A stretch of DNA of 64,000 bases from positions 434,001-498,000 of the forward strand of contig NZ_JABEKT010000002.1 of assembly GCF_013283195.1 (NCBI RefSeq), given 5' to 3'. Every line of letters starts with the position of its first letter. Positions within the stretch are counted from its first letter, which is position 1. Under the pieces are notes generated by a model. That model made no database searches. It had not been told where the DNA came from and saw nothing but the letters and a program-made list of their open reading frames with translations. This DNA is from Ensifer adhaerens (GTDB taxonomy: Bacteria > Pseudomonadota > Alphaproteobacteria > Rhizobiales > Rhizobiaceae). Positions 7,743 to 16,769 of the stretch are shown here, one piece after another. The translations under genes were made by a program, and so were the position numbers.

Positions 7743-9208
7743 TGCGGGTCGTTGCCCTGGAAGGACGAGGGGAGCTCGGCGAATGGCGCGATGCGGCGCG
7801 CAGGCTGCTGCTTGCGGGCGTGCCGCCGGAGGCGGTTGAATGGCGTCAAGAGGCCGATGCAAGCGCCGATCTGTTTGATCGGGAGCGAGGTGATCCGGAG
7901 AAGCAAGTGCCGTTGGAGCATGCCTCACCGGCGTTGACGGTGCCCAGGCTGTTCCTCGACCTTGCGGCCACCGCCATCTGTCATGCCGATCCGGTTCGGT
8001 TCGGCGTTCTCTACCGGGTTCTCCATCGACTGCAACGGGATCGCGACCTGTTGGGTAACGCGACGGATGGCGACGTCGCGGCGCTGCACGGATTGGCCAA
8101 ATCGGTCCGGCGCGACAGCCACAAGATGACCGCCTTTGTTCGTTTCAAGGAGGTCGGTGCGTGCGAAGACGCCGGCCGCCGCCGGTTCGTCGCATGGTTC
8201 GAGCCGGATCACTACATCGTCGCTCGGGTCGCACCGTTCTTTCACAGGCGGTTCTTCGACATGGATTGGATGATCGCAACCCCGCGCGGCATCGCCGCCT
8301 GGAACGGCAAGCTGCTGGAGGTGTCCTCAACCCCGGGCCAAAAGACCGCGTTGTCGGACGACACCGAAGAACTCTGGCGCACCTATTTTTCCAGCATCTT
8401 CAATCCCGCCCGACTGAAGGTGAAGGCGATGCAGGCGGAAATGCCGAAGAAGTACTGGAAAAACCTTCCGGAGGCCTCGCTTATTCCCGGGATGATCGCA
8501 GGTGCTGAGGCGAGCGTCGTTGCCATGGGCGAGCGAATGGCACGAGACCCGCCGGCCTTTCACGCGCGAATTGAGGCCGCAGCAAAAGTGCGGGAAGAAG
8601 GGCCGCCGGTGCCCTGGACATTGGAGGAACTTCGTGCCGAGGCGTCCCGCTGCACTCGGTGCCCACTCCATTGCAGCGCCACGCAGACGGTGTTCGGAGA
8701 AGGGCCGGCCGGTGCACCGATCATGATCGTCGGCGAACAGCCCGGAGACCTGGAGGATCTCGCCGGACGACCGTTTGTCGGACCGGCCGGCAAGCTTTTT
8801 GACGCGGTGGCGCACGAAGCCGGGCTCGATCGTCGTTCCCTTTATGTCACCAATGCCGTCAAGCATTTCAAATACGAGATGCGCGGCAAGCGGCGGCTGC
8901 ACCAAAGGCCCGATGCCGGCGAGGTGGAACATTGCAGGTGGTGGCTCGACCTCGAACTGGCACTGGTCAAACCGAGGCTGGTCGTGGCGATGGGGGCGAC
9001 AGCACTGTTCGCGCTCACCGGAGAGCGCCCGAAGATTGCCGATGTCAGGGGAACGATACGGCGCTCTGAACATGGTCCGGCCGTGTTCGTCACAGTTCAT
9101 CCATCCTTCCTGCTGCGCATTCCGGATGCCGCCCGCCGAGAGGTCGAGATGGTCCATTTCAAGCGAGACCTGGCCGCGGTCGCTGCGTTTGGTGCGCCCG
9201 GGTCATAA
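7742..9208 (+). CDS. udgX: DUF4130-UdgX fusion, uracil-DNA binding/crosslinking protein
   Basis: This 488-residue two-domain protein has an N-terminal DUF4130-like domain (about residues 1-270), known next to or fused with UDG partners. The C-terminal domain is a family-4-like uracil-DNA glycosylase with Fe-S cysteines (C304, C307, C311), motif A GEQPGDLEDLAGRPFVGPAG and motif B HPSFLLR. The UdgX-specific loop is KRRLH at residues 383-387. In characterised mycobacterial UdgX the loop (KRRIH) histidine attaches covalently to the uracil site; H387 is the equivalent. The ATG at 7742 overlaps the rSAM stop; a TTG one codon earlier is less likely. Family very likely; activity inferred. Confidence 0.92.
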   Translation: MRVVALEGRGELGEWRDAARRLLLAGVPPEAVEWRQEADASADLFDRERGDPEKQVPLEHASPALTVPRLFLDLAATAICHADPVRFGVLYRVLHRLQRDRDLLGNATDGDVAALHGLAKSVRRDSHKMTAFVRFKEVGACEDAGRRRFVAWFEPDHYIVARVAPFFHRRFFDMDWMIATPRGIAAWNGKLLEVSSTPGQKTALSDDTEELWRTYFSSIFNPARLKVKAMQAEMPKKYWKNLPEASLIPGMIAGAEASVVAMGERMARDPPAFHARIEAAAKVREEGPPVPWTLEELRAEASRCTRCPLHCSATQTVFGEGPAGAPIMIVGEQPGDLEDLAGRPFVGPAGKLFDAVAHEAGLDRRSLYVTNAVKHFKYEMRGKRRLHQRPDAGEVEHCRWWLDLELALVKPRLVVAMGATALFALTGERPKIADVRGTIRRSEHGPAVFVTVHPSFLLRIPDAARREVEMVHFKRDLAAVAAFGAPGS

Positions 9209-9210
9209 AA

Positions 9211-9226
9211 GCGATCGGATGATCGC
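9211..9226. terminator. Small hairpin between convergent genes
   Basis: GCGATC and GATCGC pair around a GGAT loop directly after the UdgX stop and before the convergent catR end. The stem is short and has no T-tract, so this is only a weak terminator candidate. Confidence 0.3.
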
Positions 9227-9293
9227 GAGGCCACTGGTCGGCCGAGATAGCCGCTTGACGTGCGCGGTTGCCAGGCGGGGCATTGCGCGCCTG

Positions 9294-10265
9294 TCAAAAC
9301 CTCTCTAGGTGCGCCGTTGGGCTGCCGGTCGAGCCACGGGTGGGAAGAAGGTTGTATTCCGGATCCAGCCATGGCGGGTTTTCCGCGTACATTTCCTCGA
9401 TCAGCCGTTTGACGAGTTCGATGTACCGGGAATTGTCGCCGACGCGATGGCTGAGGATGACCGGCGAGGTTGCTCCCTCTCCCTCAAGCAGACGGTAATG
9501 CACGTCAGACCGCATCTGCCGTGCGGAGGAGGGGATGATGCAGACGCCGGCTTCAGCGGCCACCAGCCCGAGGGCCGTCTGGATCTCCCGCACTTCCTGA
9601 ACTTCGGCCGGGCGTGCGTCATGGCTTTGCAAGAGGTTGAGCACATGGTCGGCATAGCCGGGACGAGGCTCCTTGGGGTAGACGATAACCTTCTGACCGG
9701 CAAGGGCGGCGACCGCAAGCGGCGAGGCATCCTCGGCAAGCGGCGTATCTTTGGGTATGGCGACGACTAGGCGTTCTTCGCGCAACACTGTGCCGACCAC
9801 GTTCGGATCGCTATGGCGCAGGCGACCAAACCCCATGTCGATACGACCCTCCTTGAGGGCGGGGATCTGCTGGACGGAGACCATTTCCAACAGCTGGATA
9901 TCCACTTCCGGGGCGTGCTGGCGCAGCTTTCGCACGAGCGAGGGCAGCCCGCCATACAAGGTCGAGGCAACGAAGCCGATGGACACGACGCTGTTCTGGT
10001 TCAAGCCGACGCGGCGGGTTGCCGCCTGCATCTGTTCGACCCTGCCGAGCACCTGCAGCGCCTGCTCATAGAACAGGCGCCCTGCCTCGGTCAGCCGGAC
10101 CGGGCGGCTCTTGCGGATGATGAGGGGGACGCCAAGGTCCTCCTCGAGCAACTGGATCTGCCGGCTCAGGGGCGGTTGGGCGATGTGCAGCATCTGGGCC
10201 GCGCGGGTAAAATTTCGCTCACGCGCGACGGCTACGAAATAGCGAAGCTGGCGGAGATCCATCAT
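9294..10265 (-). CDS. catR: LysR-type regulator of cat/ben genes (CatR/BenM-like)
   Basis: A LysR activator of 323 residues. The N-terminal winged HTH (LRQLRYFVAVARERNFTRAA and PPLSRQIQLLEEDLGVPL) has the sequence style of CatR/BenM/CatM. The C-terminal effector domain would bind cis,cis-muconate, as known for the family. It diverges from catB, and the intergenic region carries an ATAC-N7-GTAT palindrome, the BenM/CatM-type target. Start is the first of two adjacent ATGs after an AAGGGG site. No other ben regulator is in the operon, so CatR may govern both the cat and ben genes. Confidence 0.88.
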   Translation of the reverse strand: MMDLRQLRYFVAVARERNFTRAAQMLHIAQPPLSRQIQLLEEDLGVPLIIRKSRPVRLTEAGRLFYEQALQVLGRVEQMQAATRRVGLNQNSVVSIGFVASTLYGGLPSLVRKLRQHAPEVDIQLLEMVSVQQIPALKEGRIDMGFGRLRHSDPNVVGTVLREERLVVAIPKDTPLAEDASPLAVAALAGQKVIVYPKEPRPGYADHVLNLLQSHDARPAEVQEVREIQTALGLVAAEAGVCIIPSSARQMRSDVHYRLLEGEGATSPVILSHRVGDNSRYIELVKRLIEEMYAENPPWLDPEYNLLPTRGSTGSPTAHLERF

Positions 10266-10353
10266 TTGCTTGCACCCCTTAGACCGATTTCGCTGGTGTC
10301 GACGATATGCTGCACCGCGGGAAGTGCCGATAGGGTGACATTTTTTCGCCTAT

Positions 10354-10370
10354 GATACCAGAAAGGTATC
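10354..10370. promoter_or_regulatory. CatR operator palindrome
   Basis: GATACC-AGAAA-GGTATC is a perfect dyad containing ATAC-N7-GTAT, the consensus bound by BenM/CatM-type LysR proteins. It lies 89 bp from the catR start and 56 bp before the chosen catB start, as expected for a divergent LysR promoter region. Confidence 0.8.
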
Positions 10371-10425
10371 GTAGCAGACGCAATTGATGTTGGACGGGAC
10401 TTCGTGCCCGGCGCAAAGTCGCCCC

Positions 10426-11616
10426 ATGAACACGACCTTGACATCCGTTGGCCCGACTGCAGCAGCGTTCCCTCTGGTGGAGCGCATCGAGACCCTGCTC
10501 GTCGATCTGCCGACCATCCGGCCGCACAAGCTCTCGGTGGCGACCATGAACGGCCAGACCCTGATGCTGGTCAAAGTCCATTGCAGCGACGGCATCGTCG
10601 GCATCGGCGAGGGCACCACGATTGCGGGCCTGGCCTATGGCGGCGAAAGCCCGGAAAGCATGAAGCTTGCGGTCGATACCTATTTTCGCCCCGTCATGGT
10701 CGGTCAGGACGCAACCGCGGTTCGGGCGCTGATGGCGCGCATCGGCAAGATGGTCAAGGAGAACCGCTTCGCCAAATGTGCGGTTGAAACCGCACTGCTC
10801 GACGCGCATGGCAAGCGGCTCGGCCTGCCCGTCAGCGAGCTGCTGGGTGGGCGTTTGCGAAGCCGCCTGCCGGTCGCCTGGACGCTGGCATCCGGTGATA
10901 CGAAGACCGATATCGCCGAGGCCGAGAAGATGCTCGACCTGCGCCGTCACAGGATCTTCAAGCTCAAGATCGGAGCACGACCGCTGCGCCAGGACATCGC
11001 CCATGTTGCGGCGATCAAGCGGGCGCTCGGCGAACGCGCCTCGGTGCGGGTCGACGTGAACATGGCCTGGAGCGAGACGGATGCTGCCTATGGCATGGCC
11101 GCGCTGGCCGACGCCGGTTGCGATCTGGTCGAACAGCCGGTCGCCTCGGCGGCGGCGCTCGCACGGCTTGTGCGTCGCTTTCCCGTCGCGCTGATGGCCG
11201 ATGAATCGCTGCACGGCGCCGAAAGCGCCTTCGAACTGGCGAAAGTCAGTGGTGCAGACGTCTTTGCCGTCAAGATCGAGCAAAGCGGCGGGCTCTTCAA
11301 TGCTCAACGGGTCGCTGTTATCGCCGATGCGGCCGGCATCGGTCTTTACGGCGGCACGATGCTTGAAGGCGCCGTTGGCACGGTGGCGTCGGCGCAGGTG
11401 TTTTCCACCTTTGCCAACCTTCAATGGGGCACTGAGCTGTTCGGGCCGCTGCTGCTGACGGAAGAGATCCTGGCGACACCGCTTAACTACAGCGAGTTTG
11501 AGCTGACGGTTCCCTCAGGACCCGGGCTCGGAATCGAGCTTGACGAAGAGCGTCTGGCCTTCTTCACGCGCGATGGACTGCGCAAGTCGATCAGCATTGC
11601 CGGGCAGGGAGGCTGA
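10426..11616 (+). CDS. catB: Muconate cycloisomerase
   Basis: CatB converts cis,cis-muconate to muconolactone. The 396-residue enolase-superfamily protein has the N-terminal DLPTIRPHKLSV block, the KLKIG lysine motif near residue 180, and metal ligands in RVDVNMAW, DLVEQPV and LMADESLHG. The ATG at 10426 is preferred because homologues begin close to VERIETLLVDLPT; TTG 10384 or ATG 10387 would add 13-14 residues and no start has a strong ribosome-binding site. It is the first gene of the cat-ben operon behind the CatR operator. Confidence 0.95.
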   Translation: MNTTLTSVGPTAAAFPLVERIETLLVDLPTIRPHKLSVATMNGQTLMLVKVHCSDGIVGIGEGTTIAGLAYGGESPESMKLAVDTYFRPVMVGQDATAVRALMARIGKMVKENRFAKCAVETALLDAHGKRLGLPVSELLGGRLRSRLPVAWTLASGDTKTDIAEAEKMLDLRRHRIFKLKIGARPLRQDIAHVAAIKRALGERASVRVDVNMAWSETDAAYGMAALADAGCDLVEQPVASAAALARLVRRFPVALMADESLHGAESAFELAKVSGADVFAVKIEQSGGLFNAQRVAVIADAAGIGLYGGTMLEGAVGTVASAQVFSTFANLQWGTELFGPLLLTEEILATPLNYSEFELTVPSGPGLGIELDEERLAFFTRDGLRKSISIAGQGG

Positions 11617-11618
11617 AC

Positions 11619-11909
11619 ATGCTCTTTCATGTGCGCATGGACGTGAACATTCCAGACGATCTGCCGCAGGCCGAGGCGGCCGAGATCATCGTCCGGGAAA
11701 AGGCCTATTCGCAGGAGCTGCAGAAGAGCGGCAAGTGGCGACATATCTGGCGCATTGTCGGCCAGTACGCGAACTACAGCGTCTTCGACGTGAAGGACAA
11801 TGCGGAGCTGCACGAGATACTTTCCGGCCTTCCGCTGTTTAAGTTCATGGAGATCGAGGTGACGCCGCTGGTGCGGCATCCCTCGTCGGTTCGCGAGGAC
11901 GATAGCTAG
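11619..11909 (+). CDS. catC: Muconolactone delta-isomerase
   Basis: CatC isomerises muconolactone to beta-ketoadipate enol-lactone. At 96 residues it has the family length and the typical opening MLFHVRMDVNIPDDLP. Conserved segments EKAYSQELQKSGKWRHIWRI (about 27-46) and LFKFMEIEVTPL (about 74-85) are present. It begins two bases after the catB stop, so translation is coupled. Confidence 0.96.
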   Translation: MLFHVRMDVNIPDDLPQAEAAEIIVREKAYSQELQKSGKWRHIWRIVGQYANYSVFDVKDNAELHEILSGLPLFKFMEIEVTPLVRHPSSVREDDS

Positions 11910-11983
11910 ACAATCATCGGCGCTGCGCCCGGGAGGACGCGAAAGGCGCGAACTTATTGAGCAATCCAAGAGGAGGATGAAAA

Positions 11984-12922
11984 ATGAACGTGCAGATCTT
12001 CGACAGGCCGGAGACACAGGACTTTCTCAAGGTTCTGAGCGGCCTCGACAACAACGGCGGCAGTCCGCGTGTCAAGCAGATCGTCCACCGGATCATGTCT
12101 GACCTGTTCAAGGCCATCGACGATCTCGACATCACCCCCGATGAATACTGGACCGGCATCGCCTGGATCAACGAGATCGGCGCCACCAGCCAGGCCGGGC
12201 TGATCTCGCCCGGTCTTGGCCTCGACCATTTCCTCGATGAGCGCCTCGATGCGATCGATGCGGCTCTCGGCATTGAAAACCCGACGCCGCGCACCATCGA
12301 AGGCCCGCTTTACGTGGCCGGCGCGCCGGTGTCGCACGGATTTGCCCGCCTCGACGATGGCACGGACGAAAACGGCCACACCCTGATCATGCACGGCACC
12401 GTCTTCGGCGCCAATGGCAAGCCGCTGCCGGGGGCCACCGTCGAAGTCTGGCACTGCGACACCCGCGGTTTCTATTCCCACTTCGACCCGACGGGAAAGC
12501 AGGCGCCGTTCAACATGCGCCGCACGATCGTTGCGGATGAAAACGGCTGTTACAAGTTCCAGAGCATCGTGCCGCATGGCTATGGGGTACCGCCCGGCAG
12601 CCCGACCGAACGGCTGTTGTCGGCGCTTGGCCGCCATGGCCAGCGTCCGGCCCATATCCACCTGTTCATCAGCGCCGGCGATCACCGCAAGCTGACGACG
12701 CAGATCAACATCGAAGGCGATCCCCTGGTCGATGACGATTTCGCCTATGCCACAAGGGATGGACTGGTTCCGGCCGTCACCGAACGGACCGACGAGGCCA
12801 GCATCAAGGCCAATGGCCTGGCCGGGCCCTTCGCGGAGATCAAGTTCGACATCTACCTGACGGCGCTGGTCGACGGCATCGACAACCAGGTCAACGAACA
12901 GCGCAAGCGCGCGGCCGCCTGA
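11984..12922 (+). CDS. catA: Catechol 1,2-dioxygenase
   Basis: This intradiol dioxygenase cleaves catechol to cis,cis-muconate. In its 312 residues the Fe(III) ligands fall at Y164, Y200, H224 and H226, with R221 beside them, the same numbers as in the Acinetobacter enzyme. Motifs are EVWHCDTRGFYSHFD, VPHGYGVPP and RPAHIHLFIS. The N-terminal helical linker that mediates dimerisation is complete. AGGAGG precedes the ATG. The order catB-catC-catA is kept, 74 bases after catC. Confidence 0.97.
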   Translation: MNVQIFDRPETQDFLKVLSGLDNNGGSPRVKQIVHRIMSDLFKAIDDLDITPDEYWTGIAWINEIGATSQAGLISPGLGLDHFLDERLDAIDAALGIENPTPRTIEGPLYVAGAPVSHGFARLDDGTDENGHTLIMHGTVFGANGKPLPGATVEVWHCDTRGFYSHFDPTGKQAPFNMRRTIVADENGCYKFQSIVPHGYGVPPGSPTERLLSALGRHGQRPAHIHLFISAGDHRKLTTQINIEGDPLVDDDFAYATRDGLVPAVTERTDEASIKANGLAGPFAEIKFDIYLTALVDGIDNQVNEQRKRAAA

Positions 12923-12933
12923 GCGGCAAAACC

Positions 12934-12953
12934 GGCGGCCCGGATGGGCCGCC
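12934..12953 (+). other. Hairpin between catA and benA
   Basis: An 8-bp perfect stem (GGCGGCCC / GGGCCGCC) with a GGAT loop lies 11 bases after the catA stop. A second weaker stem (GCAAAG/CTTTGC with GCGC/GCGC) spans 12988-13019, just before the benA ribosome-binding site. Neither has a T-tract. They may mark RNA processing between the cat and ben halves. Confidence 0.45.
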
Positions 12954-13031
12954 ATCCCCGACAATCATCGTCATAAACGACTGTGTTGCAAAGGCTGCGC
13001 CCTCAAGTGCGCGCTTTGCGGGAGATAGATC

Positions 13032-14390
13032 ATGTCTGCGATCATCGACAAGGCCCGGGACCTCAATCATCTGCTCGCGACCGCCGTGCAGGACGACAAG
13101 GAGGCCGGCATATTCCGTTGCCGCCGCGATATCTTCACCAACGAAGACCTGTTCGAGCTGGAGATGAAACACATCTTCGAAAGCAACTGGGTCTATCTGG
13201 CCCATGAGAGCCAGATCCCCGACAACAACGACTACTACACGACCTATATCGGCCGTCAGCCGGTGGTCGTCACGCGCGACAAGCACGGCGAACTGCATGC
13301 GGTCATCAATGCCTGTGCGCATCGCGGCGCGATGTTGTGCCGCCGCAAGCACGGCAACAAGGGCAGCTTCACCTGTCCCTTCCACGGCTGGACCTTTTCC
13401 AACAGCGGCAAGCTCTTGAAGGTCAAGGACGAAAAGTCGACGCAGTATCCGCCGCAGTTTGCCAAGGATGGCTCGCATGACCTGAGACGTGTCGCTCGGT
13501 TCGAGAGTTATCGCGGCTTCCTGTTCGGCAGTCTCAAGGAAGACGTTCCAGCCCTGGAGGACTATCTGGGCGAGACGAAAGTCATCATCGACCAGATCGT
13601 AGACCAGGCTCCTGATGGACTGGAAGTGCTGCGGGGCAATTCGTCCTACATCTATGACGGCAACTGGAAACTGCAGATGGAGAACGGTTGCGACGGCTAC
13701 CACGTCAGCTCCGTGCACTGGAACTACGCCGCCACCATGGGCCGGCGCAACGAGGAAGGCACGAAGGCGGTCGACGCCAACAGCTGGAGCCGCTCGGTCG
13801 CCGGCGTCTACGGGTTCGACAACGGCCATATCCTGCTGTGGACCAATACAATGAACCCGGAGGTCCGCCCCGTCTACAACCGGCGGGACGAGATCGTGGC
13901 ACGGGTCGGCGAGGACAAGGCGGATTTCATCGTCAACCAGACCCGCAATCTCTGCCTCTATCCGAATGTCTTCCTGATGGATCAGTTCAGCACGCAGATC
14001 CGCGTGACGCGGCCGATCAGTGTCGACAAGACGGAGATCAGCATTTTCTGCTTCGCGCCGAAAGGTGAGAGCGCCGCCGACCGCGCGTTGCGCATCCGCC
14101 AGTACGAGGATTTCTTCAATGTCTCCGGCATGGGCACGTCCGACGACCTCGAAGAATTCCGCGCCTGCCAACAGGGTTACGCCGGAACGACAGCGCTTTG
14201 GAACGACCTGTCGCGCGGTGCGCCCCTGTGGATCGACGGCCCGGACGAAAACGCCAGGCGCATGGGCATCGAGCCGTTGTTGTCAGGCGAGCGCAGCGAG
14301 GACGAGGGGCTTTTCGTCCGCCAGCACGAATACTGGGCCAAGGTGATGCGCGATGCGCTTGTCGCCGAAAAGAGCGGAGTGGTCGCATGA
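13032..14390 (+). CDS. benA: Benzoate 1,2-dioxygenase, large (alpha) subunit
   Basis: BenA is the Rieske-type oxygenase subunit that, with BenB and BenC, dihydroxylates benzoate at C1-C2. The Rieske [2Fe-2S] ligands are C95-x-H97 and C115-x2-H118 ([15 protein letters not shown]). The mononuclear iron site is in [16 protein letters not shown] near residue 220. At 452 residues it is the family length. GGGAG precedes the ATG. Its stop overlaps benB by ATGA. Confidence 0.95.
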   Translation: MSAIIDKARDLNHLLATAVQDDKEAGIFRCRRDIFTNEDLFELEMKHIFESNWVYLAHESQIPDNNDYYTTYIGRQPVVVTRDKHGELHAVINACAHRGAMLCRRKHGNKGSFTCPFHGWTFSNSGKLLKVKDEKSTQYPPQFAKDGSHDLRRVARFESYRGFLFGSLKEDVPALEDYLGETKVIIDQIVDQAPDGLEVLRGNSSYIYDGNWKLQMENGCDGYHVSSVHWNYAATMGRRNEEGTKAVDANSWSRSVAGVYGFDNGHILLWTNTMNPEVRPVYNRRDEIVARVGEDKADFIVNQTRNLCLYPNVFLMDQFSTQIRVTRPISVDKTEISIFCFAPKGESAADRALRIRQYEDFFNVSGMGTSDDLEEFRACQQGYAGTTALWNDLSRGAPLWIDGPDENARRMGIEPLLSGERSEDEGLFVRQHEYWAKVMRDALVAEKSGVVA

Positions 14391-14875
14391 GCACTTCCTA
14401 CGACGCCATCTGCGCCTTCCTCTACCGTGAAGCTCGCCTGCTCGACGATCGCCAATGGGACGAGTGGCTGACCTGCTATGCGCCTGACGTCACCTACTGG
14501 ATGCCGGCCTGGGACGACGACGATCAACTGACCGAGGATCCGCACTCGGAGATCTCGCTGATCTATTATCCGAGCCGCGACGGATTGGAGGACCGGGTGT
14601 TCCGCATCAAGACCGAGCGCTCCGGCGCGTCGACACCCGAACCGCGCACCAGCCACAACGTGACGAATGTCGAGGTGCTGGAGGATCGGGGCGGTGCGGT
14701 CGACGTGCGCTACAACTTCCAGACCTTGAACCATCGCTACAAGGTTACCGACCTGTTCTTCGGAACCATGTTCGTCACGCTGCAAAGGCAAGGCGACAGG
14801 CTGCTGATCGCCAGCAAGAAGATCGTGCTGAAGAACGATTACATCCGCCAGGTCGTCGACGTCTATCACCTTTGA
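14387..14875 (+). CDS. benB: Benzoate 1,2-dioxygenase, small (beta) subunit
   Basis: This 162-residue beta subunit has the usual length and the conserved [16 protein letters not shown] and YWMPAW segments. The beta subunit completes the alpha3beta3 oxygenase. The start is set by the ATGA overlap with benA; the longer upstream frame only shadows benA. Confidence 0.94.
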   Translation: MSTSYDAICAFLYREARLLDDRQWDEWLTCYAPDVTYWMPAWDDDDQLTEDPHSEISLIYYPSRDGLEDRVFRIKTERSGASTPEPRTSHNVTNVEVLEDRGGAVDVRYNFQTLNHRYKVTDLFFGTMFVTLQRQGDRLLIASKKIVLKNDYIRQVVDVYHL

Positions 14876-14917
14876 CGCACGTTGCCGGTCGGAACAGGGA
14901 CTGAAGAGGAGGGTTCC

Positions 14918-15940
14918 ATGAGCTGCTACAGGATCGCATTGAACTTCGAAGACGGGGTCACCCGTTTCATCGAATGCAAGGACGGCGAGAAAGTGCTCGA
15001 CGCCGCCTTTCGCAACAAGATCAACCTGCCGATGGACTGTTCCGACGGCGTGTGCGGCACCTGCAAGTGCCGGGCCGAGAGCGGCAGCTACGACCTCGGT
15101 GACGACTTCATCGATGATGCGTTGACATCAGACGAGGCGGAGAGCGGCCTCGTGCTGACCTGCCAGATGAAGCCGACATCGGATTGCGTGGTCGCAGTTC
15201 CAACGACATCGGCCGCTTGCAAGACCGGACAGCAGAGCTTCTCCGCGACGGTTGCGCGCGTGAGCCCCCACAATGACGCAGCGATCGTGCTCGAGCTCGA
15301 TATCGACACAGCGCCGGCTTTCCTGCCTGGGCAATATGCCAACATCGACGTGCCCGGCAGTGGCCAGAACCGTTCCTACTCGTTCAGCACGGCACCTGGC
15401 GAGGCGCGCATCGGCTTTCTCATCAAGAAGATTCACGGCGGGCTGATGAGCAACTGGCTGGAGCGTGCCGAGGTCGGAACTACGCTGCAATTGACCGGGC
15501 CGCTCGGCAGCTTCTATCTCCGTGAGGTTCAGAGGCCACTCCTGTTTCTGGCCGGCGGTACCGGGCTTGCGCCGTTCCTGTCGATGCTGGAGGTGCTCGC
15601 CCGCGAAAACTCGCAGCAAAACATCCATCTGATCTATGGCGTCACGCGCGATCTCGATCTGGTCCTCGTCGACGAGATTGAGGCCTATGCCAAACGGCTT
15701 GCCAACTTCACCTTTGTGACCGTCGTGGCCGAGGAAGCCTCCAGTCATCCGCGCAAGGGCTGGGTCACGCAGCATATGCCCGCGGATGTCCTCAACGACG
15801 GTGACGTTGACGTCTATCTCTGCGGTCCGCCTCCAATGGTAGATGCCGTCCGGAGGCACTTCGACGAGAACCATGTGACGCCGAACAGCTTCCACTACGA
15901 GAAGTTTACGCCGAATGCGATCGCGAAGGTGGCCGCATGA
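14918..15940 (+). CDS. benC: Benzoate 1,2-dioxygenase electron-transfer (reductase) component
   Basis: BenC passes electrons from NADH to BenAB. The 340-residue chain has a plant-type [2Fe-2S] domain first (CSDGVCGTCKC near residues 42-52, fourth Cys in LTCQM near 84). An FAD domain (NRSYSFSTAP) and NAD domain (LFLAGGTGLAPFLSML, CGPPPMV) follow. The ATG at 14918 follows GAGGAGGG; an upstream TTG is not needed. It overlaps benD by ATGA. Confidence 0.95.
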   Translation: MSCYRIALNFEDGVTRFIECKDGEKVLDAAFRNKINLPMDCSDGVCGTCKCRAESGSYDLGDDFIDDALTSDEAESGLVLTCQMKPTSDCVVAVPTTSAACKTGQQSFSATVARVSPHNDAAIVLELDIDTAPAFLPGQYANIDVPGSGQNRSYSFSTAPGEARIGFLIKKIHGGLMSNWLERAEVGTTLQLTGPLGSFYLREVQRPLLFLAGGTGLAPFLSMLEVLARENSQQNIHLIYGVTRDLDLVLVDEIEAYAKRLANFTFVTVVAEEASSHPRKGWVTQHMPADVLNDGDVDVYLCGPPPMVDAVRRHFDENHVTPNSFHYEKFTPNAIAKVAA

Positions 15941-16725
15941 GTGCGCCGCTCTTTAAAGGTCGGTTTTCCGGCAAGGTGCTGGTGGTAACCGGTGCGGCGC
16001 AGGGTATCGGTCGGGCGGTGGCGATCCGCGCGGCAGAAGAGGGTGGACGGGTTCTGTTCGTCGACCGCGCCGACTTCGTCGCCGATGCTGCGGCCGAGGC
16101 CCGGGATGCTGAAACCGCGGCCTTCAACGCCGACCTTGAAGCCTATGAGGGTGCGGCGGCCGCCATGCATTTCGCAGCGGAGACCTTCGGTGGCATTGAT
16201 GTCGTGATCAACACGGTCGGTGGGGCGATCCGCATGCGGCCCTACGGCGAATTCGAGCCACAGCAGATCGATGCGGAGATCCGCCGCTCGCTGATGCCGA
16301 CGCTCTACTGCTGCCACGCCGCGCTGCCGCATCTGTTCGCTCGCGGCGGCGGCACCATCGTCAACGTCTCGTCGAATGCGACGCGGGGCATCCATCGCGT
16401 GCCCTATTCGGCGGCAAAAGGTGGCGTCAACGCCCTGACGCAGTCGCTCGCCATGGAAGTCGCTGATCGCAATATCCGTGTTGTCGCCACGGCGCCCGGG
16501 GGGACCGAAGCACCGCCGCGCCTCATTCCACGCAATGCCGAAGGCGATACGGACGCCGAAAAAGCTTGGATGGGCGAGGTCGTGCAGCAGGTGAAACAAT
16601 CCACCTTCATGAAGCGCTACGGGACAACCGACGAACAGGTGGCGCCGATCCTGTTCCTGGCTTCGGACGAGGCTTCCTACATCACCGGAAGCGTGCTGCC
16701 GGTTGCCGGGGGCGACCTCGGCTGA
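15937..16725 (+). CDS. benD: 1,6-dihydroxycyclohexa-2,4-diene-1-carboxylate dehydrogenase
   Basis: BenD oxidises and decarboxylates benzoate cis-diol to catechol. It is a 262-residue short-chain dehydrogenase with TGAAQGIG cofactor motif near residues 19-26, NVSSNA with catalytic serine, and YSAAKGG (Tyr and Lys) near 152-158. The C-terminus ends with the usual SDR segment SYITGSVLPVAGGDLG. Coupled to benC by a four-base overlap. Confidence 0.94.
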   Translation: MSAPLFKGRFSGKVLVVTGAAQGIGRAVAIRAAEEGGRVLFVDRADFVADAAAEARDAETAAFNADLEAYEGAAAAMHFAAETFGGIDVVINTVGGAIRMRPYGEFEPQQIDAEIRRSLMPTLYCCHAALPHLFARGGGTIVNVSSNATRGIHRVPYSAAKGGVNALTQSLAMEVADRNIRVVATAPGGTEAPPRLIPRNAEGDTDAEKAWMGEVVQQVKQSTFMKRYGTTDEQVAPILFLASDEASYITGSVLPVAGGDLG

Positions 16726-16769
16726 CGACGTGAGACATGAATGCGTAACAGACTCGGGGAGGAGTGATC

